Below, one piece after another: positions 26,481-35,045 of a stretch of 64,000 bases of DNA. Every line of letters begins with the position of its first letter. Position 1 is the stretch's first letter. Source of the stretch: CBDCFV01 sp965216425 (lineage in GTDB: Bacteria; Chloroflexota; Dehalococcoidia; Lucifugimonadales; UBA3495); the NCBI GenBank assembly GCA_965216425.1, contig CBDCFV010000006.1, positions 1-64,000 of the forward strand, given 5' to 3'. Both the position numbers and the translations under genes were made by a program. The notes below the pieces were generated by a model. It did no database searches, was not told the DNA's origin, and saw nothing but the letters and a program-made list of their open reading frames with translations.

Positions 26481-26924
26481 AACTTCAACCTCGCGCGAAC
26501 GCCGTCAACCTTGTGTTTATCCTGAGCAGCTAATACCACAGCCGCACATAGTTCTTGGTAGAATGAATCTACTTCAGGAAGTGAGTGAGCTGAGGTGGTG
26601 GCAAGGGAGAAGGGAGAGGTGTTGGAAGTGGCCCGGTGGGCCGCAGGTATCGAAGGAGTTCATGGGTGTATTGGCGGACGGTTTCACCGTTCGGAACCCA
26701 GGTGACGGGCGCTGGACTAACTGAAGGGACTGATTTCACCGTTAGAGCGCAAGAACGGGTGGCAACTGGCGGAGCAGGCTGGGGACGCCACCCCCGACGG
26801 GGTGCAGCGGTTGCTGTCCACCTACCGGTGGGACGCCGACTTGGTTCGGGACGACCTGCGAAGCTACGTGATTGAGCATTTGGTCGATGAGGACGGGGTG
26901 TTGGTGGTGGACGAGACTGGGTTT

Positions 26925-26950
26925 CCCCGTTTTCACGAGGACAGGCTCTG
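26925..26950 (+). repeat. Palindromic mini-element (IS701 relative, first)
   Basis: CCCCGTTTTCACGAGGACAGGCTCTG in form CCCCGTTTTCACGAGG + ACAGGCTCTG; one base different from the copy at 11806. It sits immediately after VVDETGF, where the family continues LKKGAKS, and brings in a stop codon. Confidence 0.7.
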
Positions 26951-27643
26951 AAGAAGGGGGCCAAGTCGGTTGGGGTGCAGCGACAGTACAGTGGGACAGC
27001 GGGACGGGTCGAAAACTGCCAGGTGGGAGTATTCCTAACCTACGCCACCTCTTGAGGAAGGGTCTTACTGGACCGGGAACTGTATCTGCCTCAGGTGTGG
27101 GCTGATGATGGAGAACGCCGTCGGGAGGCGGGAGTGCCCGAGGAGGTGACCTTCCTCACCAAGCCTCAGGTGGCCCGGATGATGCTGGAGCGGGCGCTGG
27201 AGTCGGGAGTCCCCTTCGGCTGGGCCACTGGGGACGAGGTCTACGGCAACTCGCGCAACCTGCGACTGTGGCTGGAGGGGGCAGGGATTCCCCATGTGCT
27301 GGCTATCAAGAGCAACGAGAAGCTGTGGGCTTGGACGGACAAGGGACCCCTCCAGGTGCGGGCGGACCGGCTGGCAACTGGGGTGGAGGAACCCGGCTGG
27401 GTGCGGCGCAGCGCGGGCGACGGTGCCAAGGGACCTCGGGTATACGATTGGGCGAGGGTGGAGATCCGACCCCTGAAGGAGCCGGCCAAGGGCTACTGGA
27501 TGCTGGTCCGGCGCAGCATCGCCAAGCCCGGGGAGTTGGCCTATTACGTCTGCTTCGGCCCGGAGAGTACGACTCTGGAGGAACTGGCGAGGGTGGCCGG
27601 AACTCGTTGGACCATCAAGGAATGCTTTGAGGAGGCCAAGGGG

Positions 27644-27670
27644 CAGAGCCTGCCCCCGCGAAGGCGGGGG
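27644..27670 (-). repeat. Palindromic mini-element (IS701 relative, second)
   Basis: Opposite orientation: CAGAGCCTG followed by CCCCCGCGAAGGCGGGGG (6-bp perfect stem, 4-base loop plus extra C/G). It lies between FEEAKG and VGLDQYE and shifts the transposase frame. Confidence 0.7.
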
Positions 27671-28163
27671 TTGGGCTGGACCAGTATGAAGTGCGGAAAT
27701 GGGATGGCTGGTACCGGCACATCACCCTAGCGATGCTGGCCCACGCCTACCTGGCGGTGATCAGGCAACAGGCCAACGCAGACTGCTGCGCTAAAAGGGG
27801 GGAGAACCAGAGTGGGATGAAGCCCTGATACCGCTGACGGTTCCCGAGGTCCGCCGGCTCCTCTACCGTCTCATCTGGAATCCCAACCCACCGGAGGAAT
27901 CGGTACTGGCCTGGTCCCGGTGGAGACGGCGCTATCAAGCCAAGGCCCGCCACTGCCACTACAAGCGCCGCCTCAGACACCTTAGCCAGAATGTGCGCCT
28001 GTAGTACTTATCTACCTCCGCCGATTACAAACAGCTTTCTTTTGGGACATGAAATTATACCCAGAGACTTTGGTTAAGGATGTGTCGGTTGCTGAAGGGT
28101 TTGCAAAAAAGAGCATCAAGCCTCAGTATGTAGCCAGCCGCTACCGGTAGGAGGTTTCGTGGC

Positions 28164-29444
28164 ATGAAATTGGAGTTGCGCCGGCATGCCAAATCCCCCT
28201 CGCAAAAGGGACCAAGCAAAGACGGCCGCGTCACAGCGGCCGAAATGTACCAGGTGCAAGACTCTTACGTTCGGTTCAACCAAAAGGACCATATGGGCTC
28301 GCAGATGATATGGGAAGCCCGATACAAGGCCGAACGAGACAAGCTCAAGGTCAAACAGCGACAACTTGCCGAGAAGGGACGCGTCGGATTCGAGGCCACC
28401 GCGTGGGGCTTGGAGTCGGCCGCGGATTCCTTGCTGACCCTGATGAACTTCTCAAAGAACCAATCGGATGCGAAAGCTACTGCATGGCATACCAAACTCG
28501 AACCCGCGCCGACAGGGCGGCCGGAGACGTCCCCCGAAGAGGCCTCGCAGGTTGTGCGCAAGGCCGCCCAACTGTTCGGTGCGGACCAGGTCGGATTTGC
28601 CGAACTGGACCGCCGCTGGGTGTATTCCCATTACTTTGACGAGGAGACGAAGAAGGATTACCCCATCAAGTTCTCCGATGAAGCCGGTTACGAGCAGTAC
28701 GACCAGCCCATTCGCCTTGAAGATAAGACCCGGGTCATCCCGAAGGAGATGAAATATGTGGTCGTGCTGCTCCACGAATGGGGGAAGGACCTGGACGGCA
28801 CGGAGCATGCACCGACGCTGCTCACCGAGGGCCTCAGTACACTGGCTTACGCCCGTATGGCTCCGACCCTGTGGATGTTGGCCGAGTTCATACGGGGGCT
28901 GGGGTACAATGCGATCCCCGCGGCCAACGACACAGCCCTGAGCATCCCACTGGCTGTCGACGCGGGCCTGGGCCAATTGGGGAGACACGGCCTCCTGATC
29001 AATCCCAAGGTGGGGTCGCGCTGCCGCATTTCCAAGATTTTTACCGACCTTCCGCTGGAGCCCGCCGGTGCCGTGGACTCCGGCATCACCGAGTTCTGCA
29101 ACGCGTGTCTGAAGTGTGTCCCCAAGTGCGGCACGAAGGCCATCACGACGGGGGACCGGAGTTTCGAGCCCTTGGACGAGAGCAATGGAACGGGAGTCCT
29201 TACGTGGAAGGTTGATGCGAAGAAGTGCATGACCTTCCAGAACCGTGTGGGGAGCACATGCAGCACCTGCGTCCGCAGATGCGCGTGGACCAAGCCACCC
29301 AACAAAATGTATGCGATACCGCGCTTCTTTATCAGGAACTTCCGGTGGAGGTGGTTGAACAGGACCTGGGTGAGGCTGGATGACCTCGCGGGACACGGAA
29401 AGTTTGACAAGAAGGCTGGCGACTTCTGGGCGGCGGACCGCTAG
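28164..29444 (+). CDS. Reductive dehalogenase-like corrinoid/iron-sulfur protein
   Basis: A 426-residue protein with the RdhA-like layout. A cobalamin-binding nitroreductase-like region (residues ~125-290) ends in AGLGQLGRHGLLINPKVGSRCRISKIFTD, a conserved corrinoid-pocket segment. It is followed by two [4Fe-4S] motifs: Cys312-x2-Cys315-x2-Cys318-x3-Cys322 and Cys355...Cys366-x2-Cys369-x3-Cys373. There is no Tat (RR) signal peptide and no neighbouring membrane anchor gene, unlike respiratory RdhA; cytoplasmic dehalogenase or QueG-like relatives are alternatives. A good AGGAGG lies 9 bases before ATG 28164. The first ~120 residues are charged and not family-like. Confidence 0.75.
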   Translation: MKLELRRHAKSPSQKGPSKDGRVTAAEMYQVQDSYVRFNQKDHMGSQMIWEARYKAERDKLKVKQRQLAEKGRVGFEATAWGLESAADSLLTLMNFSKNQSDAKATAWHTKLEPAPTGRPETSPEEASQVVRKAAQLFGADQVGFAELDRRWVYSHYFDEETKKDYPIKFSDEAGYEQYDQPIRLEDKTRVIPKEMKYVVVLLHEWGKDLDGTEHAPTLLTEGLSTLAYARMAPTLWMLAEFIRGLGYNAIPAANDTALSIPLAVDAGLGQLGRHGLLINPKVGSRCRISKIFTDLPLEPAGAVDSGITEFCNACLKCVPKCGTKAITTGDRSFEPLDESNGTGVLTWKVDAKKCMTFQNRVGSTCSTCVRRCAWTKPPNKMYAIPRFFIRNFRWRWLNRTWVRLDDLAGHGKFDKKAGDFWAADR

Positions 29445-29532
29445 CAGATACACTGCGCTCAGAGGAGGGGCCTCTGCGGTCGTATTGTCCCGCATGACGG
29501 CGATTAAAGCATTGATTAACTATTCCCCTGCC

Positions 29533-29793
29533 CTACCCTCCCGAATTGTCCGGTGTCAGTTCGGCCTCCGCCCGCTTCATCGGACTGTTCTCGGTCTCCA
29601 GTTGCTTCAGACGCCGGGCCAGGTCCACCCGTAGACCACCGTACCCTGCCTGCCAGCGGTAGAGGGTCTGCTCCGAGATGCCGATGCGCCGGACTGCTTC
29701 TGCAACCATACTCCCCGTGGCGACGACCACCTCCGCCTCACTGAGCTTGTTGATGATTTCCTTGGTCGTGTGCTTCCTTTTGGACACGTCCAA
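29533..29793 (-). pseudogene. IS3-family OrfA fragment
   Basis: MDVSKRKHTTKEIINKLSEAEV, then RRIGISEQTLYRWQAGYGGL and LKQLETENSPMKRAEAEL, is the helix-turn-helix plus leucine-zipper OrfA of an IS3 element, cut off before OrfB. It is unrelated to the intact IS3 copy at 31082. It separates two pieces of surface-protein gene. Confidence 0.8.
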
Positions 29794-29904
29794 ACCCTCA
29801 TTTTGCCCGGAATCCTGACATTGATTCCGGATCGGCTTTCGGGAGTCAGGTCATCAGTGCCAAGCCGTTGACAATCCGGTGTTACAAGTGGGTTCGGCCA
29901 ACTG

Positions 29905-30044
29905 TGCAAATACCAGGTCCCACTAACGCTTAAGTCACCCTATAACAGCAAGACCATCAAGGTGCGATTCACCTTCACCGACGACGACTTCGAGGAGTCG
30001 CTGACCAGCGCGGCTACGATGGCGATGGTGATCGGTGGGCTGTG
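29905..30044 (+). pseudogene. Surface-protein C-terminal remnant
   Basis: A start-less frame reads KSPYNSKTIKVRFTFTDDD followed by FEESLTSAATMAMVIGGL and a stop. The pattern FTDD...EESLTSAAT is typical of the final Ig-like or fibronectin-like repeat of large extracellular adhesins. The upstream part is lost next to the OrfA relic. Confidence 0.6.
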
Positions 30045-31083
30045 ACGACTCAGGCCTCGGAACGAACCCAAGGGAAAGCTCCCAAGTCTCCAGAGAGAGG
30101 AACAAGATCGCCACAAAGATTGGAACGGTTAGATGGACACTGGCATGGGCTCTTGTGGTTGGAGCGCTCATGGGAATCTTCGGACTGTTCGCATTCGACG
30201 GTCCGCCCTCAGTGTCCGCTCAGACCGATACAACCGCGCCAACTGTGTCGTCGATTGCTATTACCAGCGATCCCAATGATGACACCCGTATCGACGGATG
30301 GACCTTCGACTCTGGCGTCTACGGGATCGCCGACAGCATCCAGTTGACGGTGACGTTCAACGAGGACGTTATCGTTACGGGTGGGCCGCAGCTGGAACTG
30401 GACATCGGAGGTTCTGCCAAGACCGCAGCGTACGAGAGCGCTGACGGTAGCAATGTGGTGTTTAGCTATACAATGGCAGAGGGGGACTCAGACACTGACG
30501 GCATCGCCATAGCAGCCAACAAGCTGTTTTGAGTGGCGGCTGCATTGAGGACGCAGCGAACAACGACGTTGACCTTTCCAATAGTGCCGTGACTGCTCAG
30601 GCAGGCCACAAGGTGGATGGCGACCGAGTTTTCGAAGCCTCAGCCTAAGTCATAGCAGCAACGGATCAGATGGCTTTTACCAAGTTGACGACGAATTGCT
30701 AGTCAGGGTGAGGTTCAGTGAGCAGGTCAAAGTCAATGGCAACCCGCAATCACACTGAATCTCGGCGATGAGACTAGAGCAGTTACATGAGAACGCTTCG
30801 GCTTCGGAGACTCCTTCACCTATGAGGTACAGGATGGTGACCAGGACGGAGACGGGGTGTCTTTCGGAGCCAACGCCGTAGACCTCAATGGCGGATCCAT
30901 CAGGGACAGAGCCACTAACGACGCCGTTGTGGCCCACGCCGCCCGCGCTGCCAGTTCTTCTTTCCTAGTGGATGCGGTCGCGCCTACTGTCTCGTCCATA
31001 GCCATAACCTCGGACCCTGGAGACGATGACACTTACGTCACTGGCGACGAGATCAAAGTTACCGTGACATTCAGTGAGAACTG
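30035..31083 (+). pseudogene. Ig-like repeat surface protein, broken and truncated by IS3
   Basis: The N-terminus has a signal sequence (WTLAWALVVGALMGIFGLFAF) with a SVSAQ cleavage site, followed by TAPTVSSIAITSDPNDDTRIDG and QLTVTFNEDVIVTGGPQL, a SwmB/VCBS-type beta-sandwich repeat. The frame breaks near 30530, continues shifted (SGGCIEDAANNDVDLSNSAV), breaks again, and a second repeat APTVSSIAITSDPGDDDTY is seen at ~30980-31080. The IS3 element at 31082 ends the gene. Such proteins are usually thousands of residues long, so most of the gene is missing. Confidence 0.75.
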
Positions 31084-31095
31084 AAGTGGACCCCA

Positions 31096-32040
31096 TCATT
31101 TGGACAGGATTAGGGCAGAGTTAAGTGAGGGTCCCGTTACTCCTGCATATGATCCCGACACTGGTCCGTCTGAACACCTCCTGTACTTTGACTCTTCCTC
31201 CCGGACTGTCGGATCCCCATGGAACACCTCGGCCGGGGTCCGGTAGCTCAACGCCTGGTGGGGCCTCTGGTTGTTGTAGAATCGGAAGTAAGCACCCAGT
31301 TCCCTTCGTGCCTCTGTGGCGCAGGCGTAGGCTTTCAGATAAACCTCTTCGTACTTCACTGTACGCCACAGCCGCTCCACGAAGATGTTATCGGCATACC
31401 GCCCCTTCCCGTCCATGCTGATCTTTACGCCGCGGTCTTGAAGGACCTGGGTGAACTCCCGGCTGCTGAACTGGCTACCCTGGTCGGTGTTGAACACCTC
31501 GGGCCTGCCCCGGGCCAGCGCCTCGGTCAGGGCCTCGGTGCAAAAGCCGGCATCCAGAGTGTTGGACAGCCGCCAGGCCACGACGTACCGGCTGTGCCAG
31601 TCCATGACTGCCACCAAGTAGAGGAATCCCCGGGCCATGGGCAGGTAGGTGATGTCGGCGGCCCAGACCTGGTTGGGCCGGGTGACCCTGGCATTCCTCA
31701 ACAGGTAGGGATAGACCCGATGCTCCGGCGCCGGTTGGCTGGTGCGGGGACGCCTGTAGATGGCCCGCAGCCCCATGATGCGCATCAACCGCTGCACCCG
31801 CTTCCGGCTTACCGGCATGCCATTCCGGTCCAGCCAGGCCTTCATCCGCCTCGACCCGTAGAAGGGGGTATCCAGGTACTGACGGTCCATATCCATCATC
31901 AGGGACAGGTCCGTTTCGGAAGCCCCCTTGGCACGGTAGTAGAGGCTGGAATTGCTAACCCCCAGCAGGGCGCCCTGCCGCACTACCGGCAGGGACGGAT
32001 GCTCCCGATCCACCATCTCCCGCCGACGGTCCGGACTCAT
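31096..32040 (-). CDS. IS3-family transposase OrfB
   Basis: A 314-residue integrase-core protein. HTH_21-type region YGSRRMKAWLDRNGMPVSRKRV precedes the DDE core: WAADITYLPM (Asp), FNTDQGSQFSS (Asp) and DNIFVERLWRTVKYEEVYL (Glu). Its ATG overlaps the stop of OrfA in an ATGA arrangement, allowing translational coupling or a -1 shift to make a fusion. All catalytic residues are present. Confidence 0.92.
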   Translation of the reverse strand: MSPDRRREMVDREHPSLPVVRQGALLGVSNSSLYYRAKGASETDLSLMMDMDRQYLDTPFYGSRRMKAWLDRNGMPVSRKRVQRLMRIMGLRAIYRRPRTSQPAPEHRVYPYLLRNARVTRPNQVWAADITYLPMARGFLYLVAVMDWHSRYVVAWRLSNTLDAGFCTEALTEALARGRPEVFNTDQGSQFSSREFTQVLQDRGVKISMDGKGRYADNIFVERLWRTVKYEEVYLKAYACATEARRELGAYFRFYNNQRPHQALSYRTPAEVFHGDPTVREEESKYRRCSDGPVSGSYAGVTGPSLNSALILSK

Positions 32041-32321
32041 GGACCGGACCTCTCCGCCAAGAAATCGCGCTCCACCTTCAGCTGGCCGATCTCCTGGTAC
32101 AACCGGGCGACCAGGGCGGCGTCGCTCCTGGCCTTCTGTTCCTTACCGTTGCCGAAGACGCCGGAGGCGCCCTCCACAAGAGCTTTCTTCCAAGCTTGAA
32201 TCTGCCCGGGGTGGACCTCATACCGGACGGCCAGTTGGGCCACCGTCTCCTCGCCCTTCACCGCCTCCAGAGCCACCTTGGCCTTGAAAGCGGGGCGGTG
32301 CTTTCTGCGTTCTTTCGACAT
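32037..32321 (-). CDS. IS3-family transposase OrfA
   Basis: A 94-residue DNA-binding subunit: RRKHRPAFKAKVALEAVKGE, a helix-turn-helix (VAQLAVRYEVHPGQIQAWKK), and a leucine-zipper-like tail RLYQEIGQLKVERDFLAE. It overlaps the OrfB start by four bases. Confidence 0.92.
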   Translation of the reverse strand: MSKERRKHRPAFKAKVALEAVKGEETVAQLAVRYEVHPGQIQAWKKALVEGASGVFGNGKEQKARSDAALVARLYQEIGQLKVERDFLAERSGP

Positions 32322-32411
32322 TTCCCACTCCTTCCCGACAGCTGCCGCTGCCCTTAGTTTAGGAGCAGGACTCTCACTTAGCTACTTGTCCGATTTTCCG
32401 GGTCCACCTCA

Positions 32412-32761
32412 GTCAGGGGCGGTGCCCCGTGCCCATGCAGTAGACCGCTACAAGGTTAAGGTAGGGGTTCGCAACTTGACCGGCAGGTCGCCCTTTGCGC
32501 TCAATGCCCAACCGATCCAGAAGGGCGCCGTTGGTGATAGGTTCGCCGTGCTATGCCTGCTCTGTAAGGATATTTAGGGAACATCTGAACAAGTCAAAGG
32601 AATTCGCCGAACTGCGGCCTGCCCCGGAGGAATCCGGCTCAACCAGATAACAAAAGAGATGACGGAGACCAAAGGAAACGGGGCGGAGTTGTGTCAGATC
32701 TACAACTCCACCCCGCTCGTTTGCCTCGTCGGACCACCCGGCGGTTAGCAATCGCCGGTGG
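32412..32761. other. Non-coding stretch with hairpin
   Basis: No coding signal is convincing. A hairpin at 32680-32714 (GGGG-C-GGAGTTGT / ACAACTCC-A-CCCC) lies about 50 bases beyond the stop of the UGSC gene on the minus strand and may be its terminator, though no long T-run follows. The region next to IS3 shows no continuation of the surface protein. Confidence 0.45.
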
Positions 32762-34483
32762 CTAAGACTCTTCCACCGGGCGGGTGGCGATGCCGTAGGT
32801 GCCGTAAAAGAAGTTGGCGTAGTGGGTGGTGCCGCCGGTCACGAACAGCAGGTACTGCTCCGGGCTTTCCAGCATCGGAATGGTGGCGTCCGGGTCGTTC
32901 TCCAAGGATTGCAACTCTGGGTGATGCAGCCATTTGCCGTTCTCATCCTTGGGTACGCCGCCGCTGCCGATGGCCTTCTGCAGCGGCGCCCGGCAATGCT
33001 CGTGCAACCATTCCTGAGCGTCCCGCTTGCTGTACCCGGCTTCGGCCAGAATGACCGCGCGGGAAGGACTGAGCACAATGGGATGGTACGGCCCAGGGTA
33101 AGACACCCGCTGGCTGGTATGCCCCACCTGCGCCGATTGCCAGCCCCGTATCCACCCGCCGCTGCCGGCGCCGGGGTAGAACATCAACGAAGCGATGTTG
33201 TTCAGCGTGTCCTCGTGGTTCCTGGAACCTGAGTCCAGGATGTCGCCAGGGCCGGTAACGGTCACCACCGTCACGGCGCTTTCGTGGGCCTGAAAACCTT
33301 GGTCTACGTGGTAGGGCTGCCACGGGCTAAGCTCTTCGTTCTCGGCAATGCACATGCCGAACTTGGTGGGCAGGCCGATGAAGTTGGGGTCGCCGGTACC
33401 GGCCTTGCAGTAGCCGATGTTTATGAGGCACAGTCGCAGCGCCCGTCCGATGGAGGTGTTGGCGCTATTGACTACGCCGGGACCCATGGCCGACGTACCG
33501 CAGTTGATGCCAGCGCGCTGGGCGATGGGGCCGTTGACCAGAATCAGCGGGGCCTCGGTGTGCCCCGACACTTGCATATCCCGGTGGTTCATCTCCGGCT
33601 GGGCCAAGCAGTCAATGGCGGCCAGCAGAACCGGGAACTGCTCGGGGCGGCAGCCGGCCATCACGGCGTTAATCGCGACCTTCTCCACAGTGGCGACTCC
33701 GAAGCCCGGCTCCATCACCATCAGCACGTCCTGGGGACTCCTGCTGGTGCCGGCCAGCATTCTCTCCACCAACTCGGGCGTGGGCGGAATGACCGGAATG
33801 CCGTCGCTCCAGTCCCGTTCGGCCAGGAATCGGTTCACCGCGTCCAGCCCATCGGGGGATGCGTCCATCTCCACGGTGAAGACCTCGGTGACGCCACCGG
33901 TCTTTTGGGCGGTGACCGGCCCGCGGGACGCCGGGAAGGTGGTGAGGCCCTGGATTATGGCGTCAATCTGCCCGTCCACCATGTTGCGAATGAAGTCGGG
34001 TTGCTGCCCGGTGGTGGCGTGGGGGATGATGACATAAGCGGTGGTGGGCTGTCCCCACCCGTCCACGCAGGACTGCCACGCCCGGGCAAAGCTCTGGGCG
34101 GCGATGGCCACGGCGGGAATGCCAGCCTTTTCCATGGCAACCATGTCATGGCTAAGCCACGACGTGCAGCCCCCTCAATGCGCCGTCGCGCCCACCATGG
34201 CGTCAACCTCGGTCGCAATGCGGGCGGCTTCCTCGTCGTCAATGTGCACGCCCCGGCTGAGCACCGGGCGGCCTTCGCGCAGGTTTCCGCCGTAGCGCTG
34301 GAACTTCACGCTGGGATACCGGCGCTGCAACTGCTCGGCGAAGCGATCGACGGCAACGTCAGACCCGCCGGTCATGTTGTTGTACAGACCGATGGTCTTG
34401 CCCTCAAAGGTTGTAAGTCTGGGGGCGGGCGGCACCTTGAAGTCCACCCGGTCGGCCGCGGGAGACATTATCTGCACTTTCAT
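32762..34483 (-). CDS. UGSC-family protein, probable selenoprotein (in-frame TGA = Sec103)
   Basis: Two open frames in the same phase are separated only by TGA at 34175-34177. Reading through gives 573 residues: N-terminal domain 1-102 ending DAMVGATAH, then U103-G-G-C106-TSWLSHDMVAMEKAGIP and a large second domain (about 190-573) starting RDWSDGIPVIPPTPELVERML. The U-G-x-C site followed by a helix and GIPxV matches the UGSC family, named for a Sec/Cys-Gly-Ser-Cys motif, a presumed thiol/selenol redox centre. A hairpin lies directly after the TGA. ATG 34483 follows AAAGGAA. Cytoplasmic. Without Sec insertion only a useless 102-residue stub would be made, although both halves are free of other lesions. 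Confidence 0.85.
34145..34177 (-). promoter_or_regulatory. Candidate bacterial SECIS: UGA plus downstream hairpin
   Basis: On the minus strand the TGA (34177-34175) is followed by 11 bases and then GTCGTGGC-TTA-GCCATGAC (34163-34145), an 8-bp stem (one G-U pair) with a 3-base loop, or 7 bp with loop CTTAG. A lower stem GGC...GCC can extend it. Position and size fit a bacterial SelB-binding element, which must lie in the coding sequence just after UGA. Confidence 0.65.
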
Positions 34484-34560
34484 GCCGTAATTCCTTTCCA
34501 CATCAGGTTCGGTATGGGGCCCGCGCTGCTCTTGCGGCATCGTCAGCCCGGAACACCTCT

Positions 34561-34986
34561 GTGGACTTGAGCATAGTGGTACGCCTCGCCAACGTCAAAC
34601 TATGGCTCCGGTTTCTGGAGCGCTGTTTGACTGCGGTTGCTCAAGCTCTGTTGTACGAGGCGGAGTCGGTGCGAAGCTTCGAGGGGGCCCGGCTGTCGGA
34701 ACCCATGCCCGACGAGAGCAATATTCTGCACTTCCGTCACCTACTTGAGCGGCGCTAACCGGGGCAAGGACCGTTTGAGGAGTTCAGGTCCCACCTCGGA
34801 GGCGCGGGAGGATGATCCTGAGGGAAGCCCCATAGTGTACACCACCATCAATCAAGCCCCCGCTTCTACCAAGACCTCGACTAGAAATCGAGGGACCAGC
34901 GGGAGCCAGACATCCATCAGGTAAAGAAGGGAAATCAATATCACTTCGGGATGAAGCTCCACGTCGGCGTGGACTCAGATACCGGA
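34561..34986 (+). pseudogene. IS5-family transposase remnant
   Basis: LLYEAESVRSFEGARLSEPMPDES and ILHFRHLLERR, later KKGNQYHFGMKLHVGVDSDTG in another frame, correspond to the middle of an IS5 transposase related to the copy at 3833 (RRFVGLKFSGPLPDETTILNFRH; KKGNQWHFGMKAHIGVD). Several stops and frameshifts. It ends exactly where the 59-bp repeat copy B begins. Confidence 0.75.
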
Positions 34987-35045
34987 CTAAACTAAAGCCA
35001 AAGTGGGATGTACATTTGCCGGATGAAGGGAATCGGGCAGGGAGG
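34987..35045 (-). repeat. 59-bp dispersed repeat, copy B
   Basis: Reverse complement of copy A with about 8 differences (CTAAACTAAAGCC...GGGAATCGGGCAGGGAGG). It lies between an IS5 remnant and an IS630 remnant; copy A likewise touches an IS5 element. Confidence 0.65.

Larger units (their letters stand above)
26600..28003 (+). pseudogene. Divergent IS701-family transposase, heavily damaged
   Basis: Fragments in order: EVARWAAGIEGVHG; LISPLERKNGWQLAEQAGDATPDGV and VLVVDETGF (first Asp), stopped by a mini-element at 26925; KKGAKSVGVQRQYSGTAGRVE; the long frame from 27095 with WATGDEVYGN (second Asp) and TRWTIKECFEEAKG (Glu), broken by a second mini-element at 27644; GVGLDQYEVRKWDGWYRHITLAML in another frame; and finally the C-terminal piece EALIPLTVPEVRRLLYRLIW out of frame after AAAAGGGGGG. 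It belongs to a different IS701 subgroup from the three copies at 18-22 kb, yet is broken at the same C-terminal position. Confidence 0.8.
31082..32411 (-). mobile_element. IS3-family insertion sequence, intact
   Basis: Ends TGAAGTGGACCC (31082) and the complement of TGAGGTGGACCC (to 32411) form inverted repeats starting with the family-typical TGA. Two overlapping genes, OrfA and OrfB, occupy the minus strand without lesions. A target duplication is not obvious. It interrupts the surface-protein gene. Confidence 0.85.

Noticed and set aside
33284..34570. Long plus-strand open frame opposite the UGSC gene
   Set aside because: It is the antisense of a GC-rich coding region; its translation is Gly/His/Pro-rich with no family features, whereas the minus strand has clear domains and a good ribosome-binding site.
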